From Streptomyces sp. I05A-00742 (GTDB lineage: Bacteria > Actinomycetota > Actinomycetes > Streptomycetales > Streptomycetaceae): DNA of 37,473 bases. Positions 33,075-37,473 of this stretch are shown here, in pieces (the first letter of the stretch is position 1; every line of letters starts with the position of its first letter). The notes below the pieces were generated by a model. That model was not told where the DNA came from. It was given only the letters and a program-made list of their open reading frames with translations, and did not search any database. Location: contig NZ_JABETO010000044.1 in the NCBI RefSeq assembly GCF_013055795.1, positions 1 through 37,473 on the forward strand. The letters are read 5' to 3'. The position numbers and the translations under genes are program-made.

Positions 33075-33088
33075 CGTGATGGATCACG
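33075..33088. promoter_or_regulatory. Inverted repeat CGTGAT-GG-ATCACG before the dioxygenase gene
   Basis: The 6-bp arms are perfectly complementary around a 2-bp centre, and the site ends 17 bp before ATG 33106. The location is compatible with an operator. TTGGAC (33070-33075) next to it may be the -35 box. Confidence 0.4.
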
Positions 33089-33105
33089 GCCCCGACGCTG
33101 CCCGT

Positions 33106-33660
33106 ATGACCACTCCTACCGCGCTTCCGACGACCGCCCGGCTCGGCCGGCTCATCGACGACGTCCGGGAGGCAGTGGGCCGCGGCCTGCCGCCCGACAC
33201 GACGGCCTATCTCGTCGGCGAACGGCTCGCCGGCCACCTCGGCGCCGCCGACCTGCTCACCCCCGAGCAGTGCGAGGGCGACCCCGAGCGCTACCGCCAG
33301 CACGTCCTGCACGCCGAGCCGGACGGCAGTTTCTCCCTCGTGGCCCTGGTCTGGCTGCCGGGCCAGCAGACCTCCATCCACGACCACGTCTCCTGGTGCG
33401 TGACCGGGGTCCACCGGGGCACCGAGAGCGAACGCCGGTACCGGCTCGTCCCCGACGGCACGAGCTGCCGGCTGGTCGCCACCGAGGACGTGGTCAACGC
33501 GCAGGGCGACGTCTGCGGGTTCGCGCCCCCCGGGGACATTCACCGGGTGCGGAACGCCTGTTCGTCCACCGCGATCTCGATTCACGTCTACGGCGCGGAC
33601 ATCGCGCGGCTGGGCTCCAGCGTGCGGCGCGTCTACCACCTGCCGGCCGACGAGCTGTGA
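33106..33660 (+). CDS. Cysteine dioxygenase family protein (cupin)
   Basis: This 184-residue cupin resembles cysteine dioxygenase, which uses non-haem iron and O2 to oxidise L-cysteine to cysteine sulfinate. The three iron-ligand histidines are readable: His92 and His94 in IHDHVSWCV and His146 in GDIHRVRN, followed by HVYGADI. Length and motif order match bacterial members; other thiols (3-mercaptopropionate) are possible substrates. The ATG 33106 start is uncertain because no ribosome binding site is present and TTG, GTG and ATG lie in frame at 33070-33081. The YeiH-type transporter 139 bp downstream suggests that sulfite or sulfate from cysteine oxidation is exported. Confidence 0.85.
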   Translation: MTTPTALPTTARLGRLIDDVREAVGRGLPPDTTAYLVGERLAGHLGAADLLTPEQCEGDPERYRQHVLHAEPDGSFSLVALVWLPGQQTSIHDHVSWCVTGVHRGTESERRYRLVPDGTSCRLVATEDVVNAQGDVCGFAPPGDIHRVRNACSSTAISIHVYGADIARLGSSVRRVYHLPADEL

Positions 33661-33721
33661 CCGCCCGAGCGGGAGCGGGAGCAGGGGCGGGGGCGGGATC
33701 CGGAGCGGGAGCGGGACAGCA

Positions 33722-33775
33722 GGGCGACTGGGGCAACCAGGGCAACCAGGGCGACCAGGGCGACCAGGGCGACCA
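33722..33775. repeat. Six tandem 9-bp repeats (GGGC[A/G]ACCA)
   Basis: The units are GGGCGACTG, GGGCAACCA (twice) and GGGCGACCA (three times), contiguous over 54 bp between the dioxygenase and YeiH genes. A GGAGCG-rich stretch (33666-33715) precedes them. Confidence 0.88.
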
Positions 33776-33799
33776 GAGGTACGAGGGAGAGCAGCCGTC

Positions 33800-34858
33800 A
33801 TGGCGGTGATCAGCGCACGGGCGGCCGGTTCGGCCACGTCGGCCGGGGCGGCCGCCGCGCCCCCCGGCAAACTGCCCGGGCTCGTCATGGCGGCCGGCGG
33901 AGTGGCCCTGGCCTGGGCGGTGCACCGGCTCGTCCCCGCCGTGCCCATGCTCACCGCGGCCGTGGTGCTGGGCATCGCCGCCGCCCACCTGCCGGGCGTC
34001 AAGGCCCGGGTGCGGGGCGTCGGACGGCCGGGGCTGACGCTCGCCGGGAAGCGGCTGATGCGGATCGGCGTGGTGCTCCTGGGGCTGAAGCTGAGCCTGG
34101 GCGACGTGCTGGGGATCGGCTGGGCCACGGTGGCGATGGTGCTCGTGGTCGTCGTGGCCACCTTCTTCGGGACGCTCTGGCTCGGCCGCCGGCTCGGGCT
34201 GCGCGGCGACCAGCCCCTGCTGATCGCGACCGGCTACTCGATCTGCGGGGCCTCCGCGATCGGCGCGGTCAGCGAGGTCTCCGGCAGCGACGAGGAGGAC
34301 GTCGCCACGTCCGTCGCCCTGGTCACGCTGTGCGGCACGCTCGCCATAGCCGTCCTGCCGCTGCTGCACCACCCGCTGGGGCTCGACGACGCGCAGTTCG
34401 GCCGCTGGGTGGGGGCGGGCGTGCACGACGTCGGGCAGGTCGTGGCGACCGCGCAGACGGCCGGGCCGTCGGCGCTCGGCGAGGCGGTCCTGGTGAAGCT
34501 GATGCGCGTGGCGCTGCTGGCGCCGCTGGTGGCGGCCGTCGCCGTCTCCGCGCGCCGCCGGCGTGCCCATGCCCATGGCCGGGCACCCTCCGGGAAGCGG
34601 CCCCCGCTCGTCCCGCTCTTCGTCGTCGGCTTCCTCGCCATGGTGGCCGTGCGCAGCACGGGCGCCGTCCCCGGCGCCGTGCTCGACGGCGCGCAGCACG
34701 CCCAGGAACTGCTCCTCGCCGCCGCCCTGTTCGGGCTGGGCAGCGCGGTCCACCTGCCCTCGCTGGTACGGACCGGGGGGCGGGTCGCGGCGCTGGGGCT
34801 GTGCTCGTGGGTGGTGATCGCGGGGGTGTCGTACGCGGGTGTCATGCTGACGGCGTGA
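33800..34858 (+). CDS. yeiH: YeiH-type putative sulfate/sulfite exporter
   Basis: This 352-residue integral membrane protein of the YeiH family (PF03601) has about 10-11 hydrophobic helices. Family landmarks are AGKRLMRIGVVLLGLKLSL, the conserved TGYSICGASAIGAVSEV, the segment WVGAGVHDVGQVVATAQT, and the late VPLFVVGFLAMVAVRS. ATG 33800 has GAGGGAGA upstream. It lies 139 bp after a cysteine dioxygenase gene, which supports export of oxidised sulfur from cysteine breakdown; the transported ion has not been proven for most members. Its 3' end runs into an 8-bp repeat array that supplies the stop codon. Confidence 0.88.
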   Translation: MAVISARAAGSATSAGAAAAPPGKLPGLVMAAGGVALAWAVHRLVPAVPMLTAAVVLGIAAAHLPGVKARVRGVGRPGLTLAGKRLMRIGVVLLGLKLSLGDVLGIGWATVAMVLVVVVATFFGTLWLGRRLGLRGDQPLLIATGYSICGASAIGAVSEVSGSDEEDVATSVALVTLCGTLAIAVLPLLHHPLGLDDAQFGRWVGAGVHDVGQVVATAQTAGPSALGEAVLVKLMRVALLAPLVAAVAVSARRRRAHAHGRAPSGKRPPLVPLFVVGFLAMVAVRSTGAVPGAVLDGAQHAQELLLAAALFGLGSAVHLPSLVRTGGRVAALGLCSWVVIAGVSYAGVMLTA

Positions 34859-34911
34859 CGGCGTGACGGCGTGACGGCGTGACGGCGTGACGGCATGACG
34901 GCATGACGGCG
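34848..34911. repeat. Eight tandem 8-bp repeats (TGACGGCG) across the yeiH stop codon
   Basis: Eight contiguous units, six TGACGGCG-type and two TGACGGCA, start inside the last codons of the transporter gene. The in-frame TGA comes from unit 2. Related GACGGTGTGTGGCG fragments continue to about 34960. Confidence 0.9.
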
Positions 34912-35167
34912 GTGGTGCGACGGTGTGTGGCGTGACGGTGTGTGGCGCGATGACGGTGGCGTGACCACCTGACCGCGTCCGCCGCCGCACCCGCCGCACC
35001 CGCGACACCCGCCGCGCCCGCGAGCAGCCGGGCGGCCCGGGCGGCCCGGTCGGGGCGTCCGGCGGCGAGGGCGCGGCCGTGTGACTCCCGGGGTAGGGCG
35101 AAGGGATGAGGACCATCAGTTCCCAGGCCAGAGGCGTTCGGACCCTCGCGTCCCTAGGCTGCGTCGC
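34859..35167 (+). other. 309-bp gap between yeiH and the MFS gene
   Basis: No gene is supported. It holds most of the 8-bp repeat array, a decaying repeat zone, a GCC/CGC-rich low-complexity stretch (34976-35080), and the -10 box of the next gene at 35155-35160. Confidence 0.6.
35155..35160 (+). promoter_or_regulatory. -10 box TAGGCT; MFS gene probably leaderless
   Basis: TAGGCT ends 7 bp before ATG 35168, the spacing of a leaderless transcript, and no ribosome binding site precedes that ATG. The -35 is not clear. Confidence 0.45.
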
Positions 35168-36700
35168 ATGAGCACAGCCGACTCCATACCCCCGTCGCCC
35201 ACCGCCCCACCGGAACCCTCTCTCCCCGCGCCCCCGCCGGCCGACGGGGGTGGCGTGCTCGGCCGCCGGTTCCGGGGGCTCACCTTCGGCATCATCTCCG
35301 TCGTGTCACTGATCGCCTTCGAGGCGAGCGCGGTCAGCACGGCCATGCCCATCGCCGCCCGCGCGCTCGACGGCATCGGCCTGTACGCGTTCGCGTTCTC
35401 CGCCTACTTCACGGCGAGCCTGTTCTCCATGGCGCTCTCGGGGGAGTGGAGCGACCGGTCCGGCCCGCTCGGGCCCCTGTTCACCGGTATCGCCACCTTC
35501 GGCGCCGGCCTGGTCCTCGCGGGCTGCTCGCAGGACATGTGGATGTTCGTGGGCTCCCGCTTCGTGCAGGGGCTGGGCGGCGGCCTGGTGCTCGTCTCGC
35601 TGTACGTGGTCGTGGGCCGGGCCTACCCCGAGCGGCTGCGGGCGAAGATCCTCGCCGCGTTCTCGGCGGCCTGGGTGGTCCCGGTGCTGGTCGGCCCGGT
35701 GGTCGCGGGGTCGGTCGCCGAGCAGCTGAGCTGGCGCTGGGTCTTCCTGGCGATCCCGGTGCTGATACTCCTGCCGCTGATGATCATGCTGCCGGCCCTG
35801 CGGAAGCTGCCGCGGACCGACCGGGGCGGTTCCGTGGACCGGCGGCGGATCCTGCTCGCGCTGGCCGTCGCCGGCGGCGCCGGGCTGCTCCAGTACGCCG
35901 GACAGGACCGCAGCTGGCTCGCCCTCGTCCCCGCCGTCGCCGGGCTCGCGCTGCTCGCGCCGTCGATCGTCCGGCTGGTGCCCAGGGGCACGTTCCGGGC
36001 GGCCCGCGGGCTGCCCTCCGTGGTGCTGCTGCGCGGCGTCGCGGCCGGCGCGTTCCTCGGCGCGGAGAGCTTCATCCCGCTGATGCTGGTGAGCGAGCGC
36101 GGTCTGTCCGCCACGGCCGCCGGGCTCTCCCTGACCGGCGGCGGACTCGCCTGGGCCCTCGGCTCGTTCACCCAGAGCCGCTCCGGTCTGGAGCGGCACC
36201 GGCAGCGGCTGATGTGCCTGGGCATGGTGCTCGTCGCGGCGGCCGTGGCCGTGGTGCCGCTGGTGCTGGCCGACGGCGTTCCCGTCTGGCTGGTGGCCGT
36301 CGCGTGGATCGTCGGCGGTTACGGCATGGGGCTGACGATCTCCAGCAGCGGCATCCTCGTGCTGTCCCTGTCCCGGCCGGGCGAGGAGGGCGTCAACTCG
36401 GCGGCCCTCCAGCTCTCCGACGCCCTCGGCAACATCGTCCTCGTCGGGGCGGGCGGCGTCCTCTTCGGCGCCTTCGGCGGCGGGAACGTGGCCGGTGAGG
36501 GTCACACGGCCGACGCGGCGGCCCCGTCGGGCGCCTTCGTCTCCGTCTACGTGGCGCTGGCGGCGGCGGCCCTCGTCGGCGCCTGGATCGCCACCCGTGT
36601 GCGCCCGCCCGCGGACGCGGGGGACCCCGCGGGACGGGACGCCGCCACCGCCCGCGAGGGCGCCGGCGGCCGGAAAACCAGTACCGCCCAGGCCGGCTGA
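35168..36700 (+). CDS. MFS transporter (multidrug-efflux type)
   Basis: This 510-residue major facilitator has a 35-residue Pro-rich cytoplasmic N-terminus and about 12-14 hydrophobic helices. Landmarks are EASAVSTAMPIAARALDGIG, the A-loop region SGEWSDRSGPLGPLF, the exporter-type RFVQGLGGGLVLVSLYVVVG, and LSATAAGLSLTGGGLAWALG in the second half. The C-terminus is hydrophilic (about 30 residues). The length fits the drug:H+ antiporter group; the substrate is unknown. ATG 35168 is chosen over in-frame upstream starts because the -10 box TAGGCT lies 7 bp before it. Confidence 0.87.
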   Translation: MSTADSIPPSPTAPPEPSLPAPPPADGGGVLGRRFRGLTFGIISVVSLIAFEASAVSTAMPIAARALDGIGLYAFAFSAYFTASLFSMALSGEWSDRSGPLGPLFTGIATFGAGLVLAGCSQDMWMFVGSRFVQGLGGGLVLVSLYVVVGRAYPERLRAKILAAFSAAWVVPVLVGPVVAGSVAEQLSWRWVFLAIPVLILLPLMIMLPALRKLPRTDRGGSVDRRRILLALAVAGGAGLLQYAGQDRSWLALVPAVAGLALLAPSIVRLVPRGTFRAARGLPSVVLLRGVAAGAFLGAESFIPLMLVSERGLSATAAGLSLTGGGLAWALGSFTQSRSGLERHRQRLMCLGMVLVAAAVAVVPLVLADGVPVWLVAVAWIVGGYGMGLTISSSGILVLSLSRPGEEGVNSAALQLSDALGNIVLVGAGGVLFGAFGGGNVAGEGHTADAAAPSGAFVSVYVALAAAALVGAWIATRVRPPADAGDPAGRDAATAREGAGGRKTSTAQAG

Positions 36701-36704
36701 TCCC

Positions 36705-36710
36705 TACGGT
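36705..36710 (+). promoter_or_regulatory. -10 box TACGGT of the toxin-antitoxin operon
   Basis: TACGGT ends 6 bp before ATG 36717, again the leaderless spacing, and no ribosome binding site is present. This is the third such arrangement in the last 5 kb of the window. Confidence 0.4.
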
Positions 36711-36716
36711 CCGGTC

Positions 36717-36917
36717 ATGTCCATGCACCTTCGCCTCGACGACGACCGGACCGCGGCGCTGCGCGAGCGCGCACGCCAGGAGGGCATCAGCCTGCAGGCG
36801 GCCGCCCTCCGGGCCGTGGACGAGTACCTGGCCGCGACCGACCGCCGGGCGCGCGTCCGCCGGACCGCCCGGGAACAGGCGGACATCTGGCGCGACCTCA
36901 TGGACCGGCTCAAGTAA
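36717..36917 (+). CDS. Ribbon-helix-helix-type antitoxin of a Doc/Fic pair
   Basis: This 66-residue protein has the profile of a small DNA-binding antitoxin. The beta strand MHLRLDDD is followed by two helices (TAALRERARQEGISLQAAAL, then AVDEYLAAT) in the order of a ribbon-helix-helix fold, and a basic-acidic C-terminal helix (REQADIWRDLMDRLK) would wrap the toxin. It lies 39 bp upstream of a Doc-type toxin gene in the same direction, the standard antitoxin-first order. It should neutralise the toxin and repress the operon. ATG 36717 or 36723 could be used. Confidence 0.75.
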   Translation: MSMHLRLDDDRTAALRERARQEGISLQAAALRAVDEYLAATDRRARVRRTAREQADIWRDLMDRLK

Positions 36918-36956
36918 GGGATGGAGTTTCAAGTGAGGGGTGGAGTGAGGGACGGA

Positions 36957-37337
36957 ATGACCGACTACCTGACCTCCGAGGAGGCCCTGATCGTCGCCGG
37001 CTGCGCCTGCGCCGACGACACCCCCGTCGTCCTCCGCGACGCCGGACAGCTGGAGTCGGCCCTCCACCGGCCGGCGGCCGAGATGTTCGGGGAGCCGGCG
37101 CACCCGGAGCTGATGGACAAGGCCGCGTCACTGCTTCAGGGGCTGGCGATCAACCACCCGCTGTTCGACGGCAACAAGCGGACGGCGTGGCTGGCGTGCG
37201 TCACGTTCCTTGCGCTGCACGGGGTGGAGCTGCGGCCGGACATCGACGCCGCCGAGCGGCTCGTCCTCGACGTCACGACCGGCCGGGAGCGGGAAGTGGC
37301 GGAGATCTCACGACGGCTGCGGCTGCTGGCCGCCTGA
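36957..37337 (+). CDS. doc: Death-on-curing (Doc/Fic family) toxin
   Basis: This 126-residue Fic-fold protein has the Doc-type motif HPLFDGNKR at residues 67-75, close to the Doc consensus HxFx(D/N)(A/G)NKR, inside INHPLFDGNKRTAWLACVTF. Doc proteins phosphorylate elongation factor Tu and stop translation unless bound by antitoxin. It is the usual length for Doc and is complete. ATG 36957 is preferred over 36921 because GAGGGACGGA sits directly upstream and Doc proteins begin with a YLT-type segment as here (MTDYLTSEEAL). It is the second gene of the pair. The hairpin at 37417-37461 is its likely end. Confidence 0.88.
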   Translation: MTDYLTSEEALIVAGCACADDTPVVLRDAGQLESALHRPAAEMFGEPAHPELMDKAASLLQGLAINHPLFDGNKRTAWLACVTFLALHGVELRPDIDAAERLVLDVTTGREREVAEISRRLRLLAA

Positions 37338-37357
37338 GCCAGGGCCCGCAGGAGCCC

Positions 37358-37421
37358 CCGCCCCCGCCGTCCCCCGCCCCCGCCGTCCCCTGCCCTCGCT
37401 GTCCCCTGCCCCCGCCGTCCC
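37358..37421. repeat. Four tandem 16-bp C-rich repeats
   Basis: CCGCCCCCGCCGTCCC occurs twice exactly (37358-37389), then two variants starting CTGCCC follow (37390-37421), in the toxin gene's 3' flank. Confidence 0.85.
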
Positions 37422-37461
37422 CCGCACCGCCCCGGACACCCCCCGGGGCGGTGCGGGGGAC
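37417..37461 (+). terminator. Long GC-rich terminator hairpin after the toxin gene
   Basis: Arms 37417-37435 and 37443-37461 are complementary over 19 bp around a 7-nt loop. There is no U tract. It probably ends the toxin-antitoxin transcript, or acts bidirectionally with a gene beyond the window. Confidence 0.65.
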
Positions 37462-37473
37462 CGGGGCGTCCCG

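Noticed and set aside
33021..33809. Open frame encoding a collagen-like G-x-Q tail
   Set aside because: Most of it overlaps the cysteine dioxygenase gene in another frame, and it has no start signal; kept only as a remark about the repeat.
34848..34911. CRISPR array
   Set aside because: Repeats are contiguous 8-mers without spacers and no cas genes are present; the same applies to the 9-, 11- and 16-bp arrays.

Overview
The window is high-GC DNA typical of a Streptomyces chromosome. The evidence is strong GC bias at third codon positions, rare TTA codons confined to a few genes, GTG and TTG starts, apparently leaderless genes, and a housekeeping order matching what I recall of the S. coelicolor SCO2943-SCO2952 neighbourhood: HelD-like ATPase, malic enzyme, HU, MurA, YqgE, DUF3039 protein, hexosaminidase. 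All calls come from reading the sequence; no database search was run.

Region 1 (1-5 kb): the tail of a membrane-anchored protein, a LysR regulator, a 77-residue helical protein, a CGNR zinc-finger regulator with a TTA codon, and a HelD/HelR-type RNA polymerase recycling ATPase. Region 2 (5-14.3 kb): a candidate structured small RNA of about 150 nt with its own promoter and a 19-bp-stem terminator, then malic enzyme, HU (clear terminator), MurA on the minus strand, YqgE, a LysR/MFS divergent pair, a DUF3039 protein and a GH20 hexosaminidase. Region 3 (14.3-20.8 kb): a repeat-rich non-coding stretch, then a three-gene molybdenum hydroxylase operon (FAD, 2Fe-2S, Mo subunits) with overlapping stops and starts. 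Two features are odd: the 2Fe-2S subunit has a disordered N-terminal extension of about 580 residues, and the Mo subunit lacks the family's catalytic glutamate.

Region 4 (20.8-27.8 kb): a divergent type VII secretion-like (ESX-like) accessory cluster with visibly lower GC. Minus strand: a WXG100-like protein, a 415-residue secreted-protein candidate, a 369-residue unknown and a small membrane protein. Plus strand: a helical protein, a proline-rich WXG/PPE-like protein and a mycosin-type subtilase. Four of these seven genes carry an in-frame TTA codon, which predicts bldA (developmental) control. No EccB/C/D/E core gene is present, so the cluster would have to use a core encoded elsewhere. A Ser/Thr kinase with an extracytoplasmic PQQ-repeat sensor converges on it.

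Region 5 (30-37.5 kb): a small membrane protein, tRNA-Cys(GCA), an alpha/beta hydrolase with Asp at the nucleophile position, and a divergent LysR gene. Between the last two lies a perfectly phased 6 x 11-bp repeat. Then follow a cysteine dioxygenase and a YeiH-type transporter (a plausible cysteine-sulfur catabolism and export unit), an MFS transporter, and a ribbon-helix-helix/Doc toxin-antitoxin pair. Short tandem repeats of 8, 9, 11 and 16 bp fill several intergenic gaps here.
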